Assembly (NCBI RefSeq): GCF_035918235.1
Contig: NZ_CP109485.1
Coordinates: 4,960,001 to 5,024,000 of the forward strand
DNA length: 64,000 nt
Source of the DNA: Streptomyces sp. NBC_01445
Lineage (GTDB): Bacteria; Actinomycetota; Actinomycetes; Streptomycetales; Streptomycetaceae
Reading direction: 5' to 3'
The translations under genes and the position numbers were made by a program. The notes under the pieces were generated by a model, which had not been told where the DNA came from, searched no databases, and saw only the letters and a program-made list of their open reading frames with translations. Below are positions 24,351 through 32,401 of this stretch, one piece after another. The first letter of the stretch is position 1; every line of letters begins with the position of its first letter.

Positions 24351-25217
24351 GTGAGTGCGGGAGAGTCGAGCGGCTCAGTGGTGCGACGCATCCTGCTGGG
24401 CTCGCAACTGAGGCGCCTGCGCGAATCGCGTGGCATCACCCGGGAAGCGGCCGGCTACTCGATCCGCGCATCCGAATCCAAGATCAGCCGCATGGAGTTG
24501 GGACGGGTGAGCTTCAAGGCCAGGGACGTCGAGGACCTGCTGACCCTGTACGGCGTCGCCGACGAGGCGGAGCGCGGCGCGCTCCTCTCCCTCGTCAAGG
24601 AGGCCAACGTCGCGGGCTGGTGGCATACGTACTCGGACGTCCTGCCCGGCTGGTTCCCCACGTATGTCGGCCTGGAGGGCGCCGCGTCGCTCATCCGCGC
24701 CTACGAGGTGCAGTTCGTGCACGGGCTGCTTCAGACCGAGGGGTACGCGCACGCGGTCGTCGCCCGGGGCATGAAGGACGCACCGAAGGCGGACATCGAC
24801 CGGCGCGTGGCGTTGCGCCTCGAGCGGCAGAAGCTCCTCGTCTCCGAGCGCGCCCCCGAGTTCCACGTGGTGCTCGACGAAGCGGCGCTGCAACGCCCGT
24901 ACGGAGGACGGAAAGTGATGCGGGGTCAGCTCCAGCATCTGATCGACGTCTCCGAGCGGCCCAACGTCACGCTCCAGGTCATGCCGTTCGGCTTCGGTGG
25001 CCACTCGGGTGAGACCGGTGCCTTCGCGATGCTCAGCTTCCCGGAGTCCGACCTCTCCGACATCGTCTACATGGAGCAGCTCACCAGCGCCCTCTACCTC
25101 GACAAGCGCGAGGACGTCACGCAGTACGCGCGGTCGATGAAGCAGCTCCAGTCGGAGTGCCCGACGCCGCAGGAGAGCGTGGACATCATCCGGGGGCTGC
25201 TGACCAAGAACGGCTGA
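24351..25217 (+). CDS. XRE-family regulator with DUF5753 domain (WhiJ-like)
   Basis: A 288-residue regulator. The XRE helix-turn-helix occupies about residues 14-75 (LRRLRESRGITREAAGYSI, SESKISRMELGRVSFKARDV). The DUF5753 domain then runs to the end (WWHTYSDVLPGWFPTYVGLE, IRAYEVQFVHGLLQTEGYAH, PNVTLQVMPFGFGGHSGETG and YARSMKQLQ). Such proteins regulate development with DUF397 partners. The GTG at 24351 has GGAG 4 nt upstream. It is divergent from the RsbW-like gene, so one 120-nt region controls both. Confidence 0.92.
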   Translation: MSAGESSGSVVRRILLGSQLRRLRESRGITREAAGYSIRASESKISRMELGRVSFKARDVEDLLTLYGVADEAERGALLSLVKEANVAGWWHTYSDVLPGWFPTYVGLEGAASLIRAYEVQFVHGLLQTEGYAHAVVARGMKDAPKADIDRRVALRLERQKLLVSERAPEFHVVLDEAALQRPYGGRKVMRGQLQHLIDVSERPNVTLQVMPFGFGGHSGETGAFAMLSFPESDLSDIVYMEQLTSALYLDKREDVTQYARSMKQLQSECPTPQESVDIIRGLLTKNG

Positions 25218-25375
25218 CCGGGACCGGTTGACCGGGACTGGCCGAGAAGCGCTGCTTCTGTCGCGTCCTACGACCGATGACGATCGGGTGGACGCCCTGA
25301 CCGGGCCACAACTCGACTGGTACAGACGTAAGATGACGAGCCATTAGGTGTCTGCCGGCAGCAGCAAGGGATCTC

Positions 25376-26833
25376 ATGTCCTACTTCACCGAACTGGCCC
25401 AGCAATACATCGACGGTTCATGGCGTCCCGGCCGCGGGGCGTGGGACATCATCGACTTCAACCCGTACAACGGTGACAAGCTGGCCTCCATCACCGTGGC
25501 GTCGGCCGACGAGGTCGACGAGGCCTACCGCGCGGCCGAGCGGGCGCAGAAGAGCTGGGCCGACACCAACGCGTACACGCGCCGCCTCGTCTTCGAGCGG
25601 GCGCTGCGCCTGGTCGAGGAGCGCGAGGACGAGATATCCGACGCGATCGTCGACGAACTCGGCGGTACGCGGCTCAAGGCCGGGTTCGAGCTGCATCTCG
25701 CCAAGGAGTTCCTGCGCGAGTCGATCCAGCTGGCGCTGCGCCCCCAGGGGCGGGTCATCCCGTCGCCCGTCGACGGCAAGGAGAACCGGCTCTACCGCGT
25801 TCCCGTCGGGGTCGTGGGCGTCATCAGCCCCTTCAACTTCCCGTTCCTGCTGTCGCTGAAGTCGGTCGCGCCCGCGCTGGCCCTCGGCAACGGCGTGGTG
25901 CTCAAGCCGCACCAGAACACCCCGATCTGCGGTGGCTCCCTGGTCGCGAAGATCTTCGAGGACGCGGGCCTGCCGGCCGGTCTGCTCAACGTGGTCATCA
26001 CCGACATCGCCGAGATAGGCGACGCGCTCCTCACCCACCCCGTACCGAAGGTCATCTCCTTCACCGGCTCCGACGCGGTGGGCCAGCACGTCGCGACGGT
26101 GTGCGCCTCCCAGTTCAAGCACGCCGTCCTGGAGCTGGGCGGCAACAGCGCGCTGACCGTGCTCGACGACGCGGACATCGACTACGCGGTCGACGCGGCG
26201 GTCTTCAGCCGGTACGTGCACCAGGGCCAGGTCTGCATGGCCGCCAACCGAATCCTGGTCGACCGCAAGGTGGAGAAGGAGTTCACCGAGAAGTTCGTCG
26301 CCAAGGTCAGGTCCCTCAAGGTGGGCGACCCCCGCGACCCGTCGACCGTCATCGGGCCGGTCATCAACTCCACACAGGCGGAGGCCGTTTCGGGTGTCGT
26401 CGACCAGGCGCTCGCGGAGGGCGCGACCGCACTGCTGCACGGCAAGGCCGTCGGCAATCTGGTCGAGCCGAGCGTCCTGACGGGCCTGCCGGCCGACTCC
26501 CCGGTGCTGCGGCAGGAGATCTTCGGGCCGGTCGCGCTCCTCATCCCGTTCGACGGGGACGAGGAGGCGGTGGCGGTCGCGAACGACACCCCGTACGGGC
26601 TGAGCGGGGCCGTCCACACGCGGGACGTGGAGCGGGGCGTCGCGTTCGCACGGCGCATCGACACCGGGATGATCCACGTCAACGACGGGACGGTGCACGA
26701 CGAGCCGCTCGTCGCGTTCGGCGGCGAGAAGCGCTCCGGGCTCGGCCGGCTGAACGGCGAGGCGACGGTCGAGGCGTTCACCACCCAGAAGTGGATCTCC
26801 GTGCAGCACGGCCGGAGTCAGTTCCCCTTCTGA
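25376..26833 (+). CDS. Aldehyde dehydrogenase (benzaldehyde/vanillin dehydrogenase-like)
   Basis: An NAD(P)-dependent aldehyde dehydrogenase of 485 residues oxidising an aldehyde to its acid. The catalytic Glu253 is in LELGGNSALTV, the nucleophile Cys287 in HQGQVCMAANRIL, and GVISPFNFPFLLSLK holds the Asn of the oxyanion hole. FGGEKRSGLGRLNGE closes the family core. The GRVIPSP and NRLYRVPVGVVG stretches resemble the aromatic-aldehyde group, but the substrate is inferred. AAGGGATCTC precedes the ATG. It stands alone and converges with the ribosomal protein cluster. Confidence 0.93.
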   Translation: MSYFTELAQQYIDGSWRPGRGAWDIIDFNPYNGDKLASITVASADEVDEAYRAAERAQKSWADTNAYTRRLVFERALRLVEEREDEISDAIVDELGGTRLKAGFELHLAKEFLRESIQLALRPQGRVIPSPVDGKENRLYRVPVGVVGVISPFNFPFLLSLKSVAPALALGNGVVLKPHQNTPICGGSLVAKIFEDAGLPAGLLNVVITDIAEIGDALLTHPVPKVISFTGSDAVGQHVATVCASQFKHAVLELGGNSALTVLDDADIDYAVDAAVFSRYVHQGQVCMAANRILVDRKVEKEFTEKFVAKVRSLKVGDPRDPSTVIGPVINSTQAEAVSGVVDQALAEGATALLHGKAVGNLVEPSVLTGLPADSPVLRQEIFGPVALLIPFDGDEEAVAVANDTPYGLSGAVHTRDVERGVAFARRIDTGMIHVNDGTVHDEPLVAFGGEKRSGLGRLNGEATVEAFTTQKWISVQHGRSQFPF

Positions 26834-26857
26834 CGCCCGCCCGCTCCGGCGGTTCGG

Positions 26858-27118
26858 TCAGCGTGTGGCGTACGGCAGCAGTGCCATCTCGCGGGCGTTC
26901 TTGATCGCCGCGGCGATCTGGCGCTGCTGCTGTGCCGTGACCCGGGTGACGCGACGGCCGCGGATCTTGCCGCGGTCGGAGAGGAACTTCCGCAGCAGGT
27001 CCGTGTCCTTGTAGTCGATGTACGTGATCTTCGCCTGGTCCAGAGGATTGGGGCGGGACTTGGCCGGCTTGCGGTCAGGCCTGCCGACGGGGTCGCGGGC
27101 AGGGTTGCGCGGGGGCAT
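26858..27118 (-). CDS. rpsR: Ribosomal protein uS18, zinc-independent paralogue
   Basis: The 86-residue S18 protein has the core [20 protein letters not shown] and [20 protein letters not shown] and no cysteine. It is the last gene of a leftward set of alternative ribosomal proteins (bL33, bL31B, CobW-like, S18). In Streptomyces this set replaces zinc-binding versions when zinc is scarce and is controlled by Zur. The ATG directly abuts the CobW stop. The ribosome should still carry the main rpsR encoded elsewhere. Confidence 0.95.
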   Translation of the reverse strand: MPPRNPARDPVGRPDRKPAKSRPNPLDQAKITYIDYKDTDLLRKFLSDRGKIRGRRVTRVTAQQQRQIAAAIKNAREMALLPYATR

Positions 27119-28375
27119 TCAGATCTCCAGGAGGGTGTCGAAGGCGCGGGGCAGGCCCTTCCAGGACTCGCGGCCCGCGCCGTACTCGGCGTCGGTGAGC
27201 AGGCAGGACTCGAGGATCTCGGCGAGGCCGTCACGGTCGAGTCCGGGTGACGTGAAGACGAGGTGCTGGCAGCAGTCGCCGTGCTGCGGGTGCCAGTCCA
27301 GGGCGGCGGCCGCGCGGCGGACCGACGGGGCCATGTCCCAGGCGGCGTCCGGCAGGGACACCAGCCAGGGCCCCGCGCTCTCGACGCACAGCGTGCCGCC
27401 CGCCGCGTCCCAGTGCAGGAGCGTGTCGGGGCGGTCGGCGAGCCAGAACCGGCCGCGGCTGCGGGCCGCCGCGCAGGTCAGATCCTCCAGGGCCGCGTAG
27501 AGCCGCTCCGGGTGGAACGGCCGGTCGCGGTGCCAGACGAGCGTGGAGACACCCGCCTCGTCCGCGTCCGCGGGCAGCAGCGCGCACGCCGGATGCTGGG
27601 CCGCCGCTGCCGCCTCCACGTCGAATCCGCCGAGCGCGGCGGCCGCCAACTCGCCGTGGCCGATCGGGACTTGGCGGGCTGTCGGGTGGAGCTGGGCGAG
27701 CAGGGCCCGGTCCGCGTCGTCGGCCTCGGGGGAATCCACGAGGGCGAGCACGGGAGCGTATTCGAGCTGTCTGGCCCAGGTGTCGGCGATGGTGCGCTGG
27801 TCGGTGGCGGCCGTCGCGAGTCCGGCGTCCATGAGGTCGTCGCCGTTCCCGAGGTACGGCAGCAGGAGCGCGGGGTCCACGCCGGTGATGACGCCGGTGA
27901 CGGAGAGCTCGGGCCCGCCGTGCGCGGCGATGACCTCGACCATCGCCTTGGGCTCGACGGAGTCCCACAGTTCGACGATCGCGATGGAGGTTCCCCTTGC
28001 CCGAGCGGAGCCGAGAGCTTGGATGGGGGTCCCCCCTGCCCGAGCGGAGCCGAGAGCTTGGATGGGGGTCCCCCCTGCCCGAGCGGAGCCGAGAGCTTGG
28101 GGGAGGGTGAGCCCGGCGTCCGCGAGCCACTCCAGTTCGGGGACGAGGTCCTCGCGCAGGGCGCAGCACGCGCAGTCGTTGACGAGGGGCGCCTCGCCGG
28201 TGCCGAGGACTCCGGTGGCGTCGCGCAGGGTCCGTACGACTGTGCCCTGTACGGCAGTTGAGAGGTCGTGGTGGAGCGCGACGCTGCCCGGGACCGTGAC
28301 GAGCAGTTCCTCGACGGCGGCCCGGCGCGCTTCCGCGTGCAGGCCGCCGACGATCACTACGGGCAGCCGGGTCAC
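27119..28375 (-). CDS. CobW-family (COG0523-like) protein of the zinc-starvation cluster, with an internal repeat expansion
   Basis: A 418-residue COG0523-type protein; relatives are GTPases thought to deliver zinc. It starts at GTG 28375, overlapping the bL31B stop (GTGA). The metal motif CACC (Cys68, 70, 71 in [11 protein letters not shown]) is present, as are [20 protein letters not shown] and a C-terminal CobW-C region ([15 protein letters not shown]). The N-terminal [15 protein letters not shown] lacks the usual GxxGxGKT Walker A, so GTP binding by the normal P-loop is doubtful. Residues about 92-130 are three in-frame copies of a 13-residue unit ([13 protein letters not shown]), absent from the family core; see the repeat entry. 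The product may still be functional because all copies keep the frame. Confidence 0.88.
   Translation of the reverse strand: MTRLPVVIVGGLHAEARRAAVEELLVTVPGSVALHHDLSTAVQGTVVRTLRDATGVLGTGEAPLVNDCACCALREDLVPELEWLADAGLTLPQALGSARAGGTPIQALGSARAGGTPIQALGSARARGTSIAIVELWDSVEPKAMVEVIAAHGGPELSVTGVITGVDPALLLPYLGNGDDLMDAGLATAATDQRTIADTWARQLEYAPVLALVDSPEADDADRALLAQLHPTARQVPIGHGELAAAALGGFDVEAAAAAQHPACALLPADADEAGVSTLVWHRDRPFHPERLYAALEDLTCAAARSRGRFWLADRPDTLLHWDAAGGTLCVESAGPWLVSLPDAAWDMAPSVRRAAAALDWHPQHGDCCQHLVFTSPGLDRDGLAEILESCLLTDAEYGAGRESWKGLPRAFDTLLEI
27984..28100 (+). repeat. Three 39-bp tandem copies inside the CobW gene
   Basis: Units at 27984-28022, 28023-28061 and 28062-28100 share CCCGAGCGGAGCCGAGAGCT; copies 2 and 3 are identical and copy 1 differs at a few bases. 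The period is a multiple of three, so the frame is kept. The unit resembles a short palindromic repeat that I know from Streptomyces intergenic regions (GGGG...CCGAGAGCTTGGGG type), here inside a gene. Confidence 0.92.
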
Positions 28376-28626
28376 CGGCCGCCCCTCTTCCCGAAGCGCC
28401 GCTCGAAGCGCTCCACGCGGCCGGCGGTGTCGAGGACGCGCGCGTTGCCCGTGTAGAAGGGGTGGCTCACGTTCGAGATCTCGACGTCGATGACGGGGTA
28501 GGTCCGGCCGTCCTCCCACTCGACGGTCTTGTCGCTGGTGGCGGTGGACCGGGTGAGGAAGGCGTGGTTCGCGGCGCGGTCGCGGAAGACGACCGGGCCG
28601 TAGTTGGGGTGGATGTCCTTGCGCAC
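28372..28626 (-). CDS. rpmE2: Ribosomal protein bL31 type B (zinc-independent)
   Basis: An 84-residue type B L31: [20 protein letters not shown] at the start, then [20 protein letters not shown] and [20 protein letters not shown]. The CxxC zinc motif of type A is absent. The GTG at 28626 begins 5 nt after the bL33 stop, with GAGGAG in the bL33 tail as ribosome site. The stop overlaps the CobW start. Type B L31 replaces type A in zinc-limited cells and so releases zinc. Confidence 0.96.
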   Translation of the reverse strand: MRKDIHPNYGPVVFRDRAANHAFLTRSTATSDKTVEWEDGRTYPVIDVEISNVSHPFYTGNARVLDTAGRVERFERRFGKRGGR

Positions 28627-28631
28627 GGGGC

Positions 28632-28796
28632 TCAGCGCTCCTCTCGGAAGTCGACGTGACGGCGTGCGACCGGGTCGTACTTGCGCAGGGTCACGCGGTC
28701 GGGGTCGTTACGGCGGTTCTTGCGGGTCACGTAGGTGTGGCCCGTACCCGCGGTGGACCTGAGCTTGATCACTGGGCGGAGTTCGTTGCGTGCCAT
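28632..28796 (-). CDS. rpmG: Ribosomal protein bL33, zinc-independent paralogue
   Basis: A 54-residue bL33: starts [20 protein letters not shown], continues [20 protein letters not shown] and ends [10 protein letters not shown], with no cysteine, so it belongs to the zinc-free class. It is the first gene of the leftward zinc-independent set. The ATG at 28796 lies 6 nt after a -10 hexamer, so its mRNA is probably leaderless. bL33 is dispensable at normal growth in most bacteria. Confidence 0.95.
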   Translation of the reverse strand: MARNELRPVIKLRSTAGTGHTYVTRKNRRNDPDRVTLRKYDPVARRHVDFREER

Positions 28797-28802
28797 GTGG
28801 GT

Positions 28803-28830
28803 AGTATATGAAAATGAATCCCGTTTCCAA
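28803..28830 (-). promoter_or_regulatory. bL33 promoter with Zur-box-like operator in the spacer
   Basis: Leftward -35 TTGGAA (28830-28825), 16-bp spacer, -10 TATACT (28808-28803), then 6 nt to the ATG. The spacer contains TGAAAATGAATCCCG (28809-28823), which matches the actinobacterial Zur consensus TGAAAATGATTTTCA at 11 of 15 positions, including the whole left half. Zinc-loaded Zur bound here would block RNA polymerase. Confidence 0.75.
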
Positions 28831-28922
28831 AACGATCCGGGTCACAGGGCCAGGGGGCCGCGCGACCTTCGGGTCACGGCTCCGGGTCACGGGGCCACAG
28901 CCAACGAGAGAGGTACGTCGTT

Positions 28923-29159
28923 CTGTCCGCGCACTGCATGCTGACCGGGGCCGCCCCCGGCTTCGGCAACCGCATCTCCCACTCCCACCGGCGCACGTCA
29001 CGCCGCTTCGACCCGAACGTCCAGCGCAAGCGCTACTGGCTGCCGAGCGAGGGCAGACACGTGCAGCTGCGGCTGAGTGCCAGGGCGATCAGGACCGTCG
29101 ACGCGATCGGCGTCGAGGCCGCCGTCGCCAGAATTCGTGCCCGTGGAGTGAGGATCTGA
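28923..29159 (+). CDS. rpmB: Ribosomal protein bL28, zinc-independent paralogue, probable CTG start
   Basis: A 78-residue bL28: the conserved start [20 protein letters not shown] is in frame, followed by [20 protein letters not shown]. The only canonical start, ATG 28938, would remove the conserved SAHC residues. The codon before SAHC is CTG at 28923, with GAGAGAGG 9 nt upstream, so initiation at CTG is likely. It has one Cys only, not the paired CxxC zinc site. It is divergent from bL33 and its stop overlaps the uS14 start (TGATG). Confidence 0.88.
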   Translation: MSAHCMLTGAAPGFGNRISHSHRRTSRRFDPNVQRKRYWLPSEGRHVQLRLSARAIRTVDAIGVEAAVARIRARGVRI

Positions 29160-29464
29160 TGGCCGAGAAGAGCAAGATCGCGAAGAACGAGAAGCGCCGG
29201 AGGGTCGTCGCCCGATACGCCGCGCGCCGGGCCGAGCTCAACGAGATCGTGCGCCGGCTGTCGTCCACCGACGCGGAACGGGCAGCCGCACAAAGGGAGT
29301 TGGCACGTCAGCCGCGGGACGCGAGCGCCACACGCGTACGCAACCGCGACAGCGTCGACGGCCGGCCGCGCGGATATCTGCGCGCCTTCGGCCTCTCCAG
29401 GGTGAACCTGCGCGAGCAGGCGCATGCGGGCTTCCTGCCCGGGGTGCGGAAGTCTTCCTGGTGA
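29159..29464 (+). CDS. rpsN: Ribosomal protein uS14, zinc-independent (long) form
   Basis: The 101-residue long S14 form without cysteines: [20 protein letters not shown] at the start, [20 protein letters not shown] and [17 protein letters not shown] at the end. The short zinc-binding uS14 is normally in the main ribosomal protein operon; this copy replaces it under zinc limitation. It overlaps the bL28 stop and has no separate ribosome site, so it is translated by coupling. Confidence 0.96.
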   Translation: MAEKSKIAKNEKRRRVVARYAARRAELNEIVRRLSSTDAERAAAQRELARQPRDASATRVRNRDSVDGRPRGYLRAFGLSRVNLREQAHAGFLPGVRKSSW

Positions 29465-29539
29465 CGTGAGGGGCGGCTGGTAGCTTGCTGCGGGCCGGGC
29501 CACGTACCGGCAGTCACATCCGCAACGTAGGGGGATCTT

Positions 29540-30031
29540 GTGCTGAAGCGCGTACGGATCGGTGCCGCCGCGGCGGGAGTCGCCGTGGCGCTCGTGATCA
29601 CCGGATGCAGCAGCGACAGCGGTGACGGGGGCGACGGCGGCAAGTCCAAGGAGACGCCGCAGGCCTCGGCCACGGCGTCCACGGGCGGCGACACGAGTGG
29701 TTCCGGCTCCGGCGGGAAGTCCGGGAGTCTTCAGGGCAGTTGGGTCACCACGTCCCAGGGCAAGAGCGTCGCCCTGCTCATCAGCGGCAAGAAGGTGGCT
29801 CTGGTCGGCGAGCACGTGTGCAGCGGGACCGCCGGCGACGAGATGGGCATGCAGATGCTCACCCTGAAGTGCGCCGACGGGAACACCGACCGGAACATGG
29901 GGCAGGTCAAGTCCGTCGACGCCACGACCCTGAAGGTGTCGTGGGAAGGCTTCGGGGACGACACGTTCCGCAAGACGGACAACGGGAAGCTGCCGTCGGG
30001 GTTCCCGACGATGGGGCTGCCTACGTCCTGA
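29540..30031 (+). CDS. Putative lipoprotein
   Basis: A 163-residue exported protein. A signal peptide (MLKRVRIGAAAAGVAVALVI) ends in the lipobox ITGC, with Cys23 as the lipidated residue. A low-complexity Gly/Ser/Thr linker (about 24-65) leads to a small domain with two further cysteines (EHVCSG, TLKCADG) that could form a disulfide. No known family is recognised with confidence. The GTG at 29540 follows GGGGATCTT. It is alone between the ribosomal genes and the convergent FUSC gene. Confidence 0.8.
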   Translation: MLKRVRIGAAAAGVAVALVITGCSSDSGDGGDGGKSKETPQASATASTGGDTSGSGSGGKSGSLQGSWVTTSQGKSVALLISGKKVALVGEHVCSGTAGDEMGMQMLTLKCADGNTDRNMGQVKSVDATTLKVSWEGFGDDTFRKTDNGKLPSGFPTMGLPTS

Positions 30032-30083
30032 CGCGGGCGGGTTCCCTCGCTCCCTCGCGGCTGCCTCGTGAGCCGCTCTCCCG

Positions 30084-32279
30084 TCATCGGGCCGCTCGAT
30101 CCTCCGGACCGGGCGGCCCTTCGGGTTTCTGATCCTCGGGATTCCCGTCCTCGGGTTTCCGGTCCTCGGGTTTCCGGTCCTCGGGCGACGGGTCGGGTTT
30201 CAGGGTGATCGGGGGTACGTCGGTGTCGAGTGCGTCGGAGAGTTCCTCCAGGGCCTCGAGGAGCAGGCTCGCGCCCCGGCGTACGACCCGGTCCGGTACG
30301 CCCTCGCCGTCCCAGTCCGCGAGAGCGTCCCGTACCGCCTGCCACTGCGGCACCCGGCGCTCGCGCACCGCACGCGCGCCGTCCTCCGTGGCGGTGTGCA
30401 GCGCCTTCGCGAGGCGGGCGGCCGCCGGGACCGGGGTCGCGTCACGTTCGGGGAGGTGCGCCTCCATCAGCATCTCGACCCGGCCGATGTGCCGCAGGGC
30501 GTGTTCGGCGTCGTCAGCCGCCGCGCGGGAGAGGCCGCGGTGGCGCACCGGTTCGGTCCGCGCCCTGGCCGCGGCCTCCTGCCAGGCGAGTTCGGCCGTG
30601 CGGGCGGCGAGCAGGGCCTCGCGCACATCGGGCAGGTTCCCGCCGCCGGGCTCCGCGTAGCGGCCGATCACGGCGGCGCCGTACCGGCCGAGGGCGAGCA
30701 GCCAGTCCGCGAGGCGTGTGCGCAGGCGGGGCGTCTCCCAGGCCGGGTACACCGCGTACGCCAGCATCGCGAGGAGGCCGCCGACGAGCGTGAGGACGAC
30801 CCGCTCGGGGACCGTCTGGTCCCACGCCTCGCCGCCCATTCCGAGCAGGAACACGACGTACGCGGCGATGCAGGCCTGCGCGGCGAGCTGGCCCGTGCGC
30901 ATCACGAGGTACATCAGGCCCGCGCAGATGACGGCGAGCGTCGCGGAGAGGGCGGTGTCCGGGTGAACGACCTGGACGAGCCCGGTGGCAAGGGCGACTC
31001 CGATGAGCGTGCCGCCGAAACGGGCCACCGCGCGCGAGTACGTCTGTGAGAAGTCGGGGCGCATGACCATGACGGCGGCCATCGGCGCCCAGTAACCGTG
31101 GCCGAAGGGGAGGGCGGTGCCGATGAGGTAGCCGACCGCGGCGACGGCCGACACCCGGATGGCGTGCCGGAGAATCGGCGACCCGCGATGCAGCTCCTTG
31201 CGCATCGCTCCGGCCGCGATGGGGAGCAGCCGCACGAGGGTGGGGCGGGCGAGCTGGGGCTTCTCGTTGCGGGGCTCGGGATGCTGGGTGTCCGTCCGGG
31301 CGCCGGCGGTCTCCAGTACGTCCCTCAGGAGCGAGCCGAGGCGCGCCGCCACGCGCTTCGCCGGGCCGGAGAGGATCGCCCCCGTGTCGGGGGTCTTGAA
31401 CATGGCGACCGCCGCCGGGGGCACCTTGACCGGGGCCCCGTGGCGGATCGCCCGCGCCGCCGCGTCCAGCATCGAGCCCGCCGCGCCCAGGAGTTCCCGC
31501 ACGCGCTCGCGTTCGGGCCCCTCGTCCGGGACGCCGACGGCCGGGTCCGCGAGGGAGGCGAGGACCGGGCGGATGCGTTCGGCGATGCCGCGGGCGCCGC
31601 GCAGCTGGGCCGGGCGGGTGCGGGCCTGGCGCGGGGTGAGCGCGGCGGCGCTGCGCGCCAGCATCAGCGGTTCCCCGTCGAACGGGGCGACCGGGTCGTG
31701 GCGCAGCCGGCGCGCATAGTCGGCCTCGGCGGCGAGCGCGTCGGCCAGGGCGTCGCGGTGCGCGCCCCATCTGCGTACCGGGAAGAGGATCACGAGGGCG
31801 GCCTGGACGAGACCGCCGAAGACCATCATCGCGGCGTGCCCGGCGGCGGCCGCGACCGAGGTCGGCAGGGTGATCGTGACCAGCATCATCGCGACGTTCG
31901 ACGACGCGATGATGCCGATCGTCGGGCCCGCCGCCCAGGCGAGGCCCGCCAGGAACGTCCACAGGACGAGGAGCGCGAGGAAGAGGACGAGGTGGCCGCC
32001 GGTGAGGTAGCCGAGGAACGTCGAGACGCCGAGGCTCGCGCCGGAGGCGACGGCCAGCTCGGGGCGGGGGCGCCAGCTGCGCTGGAACGTGGCGATCGCC
32101 GCCTGGAACGCGCCGAACGCGGAGCTCGCCGCGACCGCGGGGCCGAAGAACGTGAGGCTGATCGTGATCACGATGGCCAGACCGGCGGCGCCGCGCAGCG
32201 CGATCAGGGGTTCCAGGCGTTTCCGCTCGACACTCAGGCCCGAGCGGGTGGTGTCCTTCAGCGCCCGGAACCAGCTCAC
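30084..32279 (-). CDS. FUSC family inner-membrane protein (aromatic acid exporter-like)
   Basis: A 731-residue protein with two blocks of about five to six transmembrane helices (roughly 25-170 and 375-520), each followed by a long cytosolic helical region, the layout of FUSC/YccS/AaeB proteins. Characteristic parts are SAFGAFQAAIATFQRSWRPR, FGHGYWAPMAAVMVMRPDFS and RFGGTLIGVALATGLV. Some relatives export aromatic acids; the substrate is unknown here. The C-terminus is a charged tail of PEDRK/PEDGN/PEDQK repeats encoded by a 15-bp array. It converges with the lipoprotein gene. Confidence 0.88.
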   Translation of the reverse strand: MSWFRALKDTTRSGLSVERKRLEPLIALRGAAGLAIVITISLTFFGPAVAASSAFGAFQAAIATFQRSWRPRPELAVASGASLGVSTFLGYLTGGHLVLFLALLVLWTFLAGLAWAAGPTIGIIASSNVAMMLVTITLPTSVAAAAGHAAMMVFGGLVQAALVILFPVRRWGAHRDALADALAAEADYARRLRHDPVAPFDGEPLMLARSAAALTPRQARTRPAQLRGARGIAERIRPVLASLADPAVGVPDEGPERERVRELLGAAGSMLDAAARAIRHGAPVKVPPAAVAMFKTPDTGAILSGPAKRVAARLGSLLRDVLETAGARTDTQHPEPRNEKPQLARPTLVRLLPIAAGAMRKELHRGSPILRHAIRVSAVAAVGYLIGTALPFGHGYWAPMAAVMVMRPDFSQTYSRAVARFGGTLIGVALATGLVQVVHPDTALSATLAVICAGLMYLVMRTGQLAAQACIAAYVVFLLGMGGEAWDQTVPERVVLTLVGGLLAMLAYAVYPAWETPRLRTRLADWLLALGRYGAAVIGRYAEPGGGNLPDVREALLAARTAELAWQEAAARARTEPVRHRGLSRAAADDAEHALRHIGRVEMLMEAHLPERDATPVPAAARLAKALHTATEDGARAVRERRVPQWQAVRDALADWDGEGVPDRVVRRGASLLLEALEELSDALDTDVPPITLKPDPSPEDRKPEDRKPEDGNPEDQKPEGPPGPEDRAAR
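30121..30186 (+). repeat. 15-bp repeat encoding the FUSC tail
   Basis: About four copies of a unit like TCCTCGGGTTTCCGG occur inside the 3' end of the FUSC gene. Each encodes about five residues (KPEDR-like), so copy-number change lengthens the charged tail without shifting frame. Confidence 0.8.
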
Positions 32280-32326
32280 TCCGTCAGGATACGGGCGAGT
32301 CGGGCATATGGGTTGGGGTGGTTCGG

Positions 32327-32401
32327 TTCGGGGGTTGGTTCGGGGGTTGGTTCGGGGGTTGGTTCGGGGGTTGGTTCGGGGGTTGGTTCGGGGGTTGGTT
32401 C
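32327..32401 (+). repeat. 12-bp tandem repeat after the DUF2786 stop codon
   Basis: Six exact copies of TTCGGGGGTTGG (32327-32398) and a partial seventh that runs into the stop of the DUF2786 gene (32400-32402). The array occupies most of the 120 nt between that gene and the FUSC gene. The G-rich strand contains regular GGGGG and GG runs and might form quadruplexes. Confidence 0.92.
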
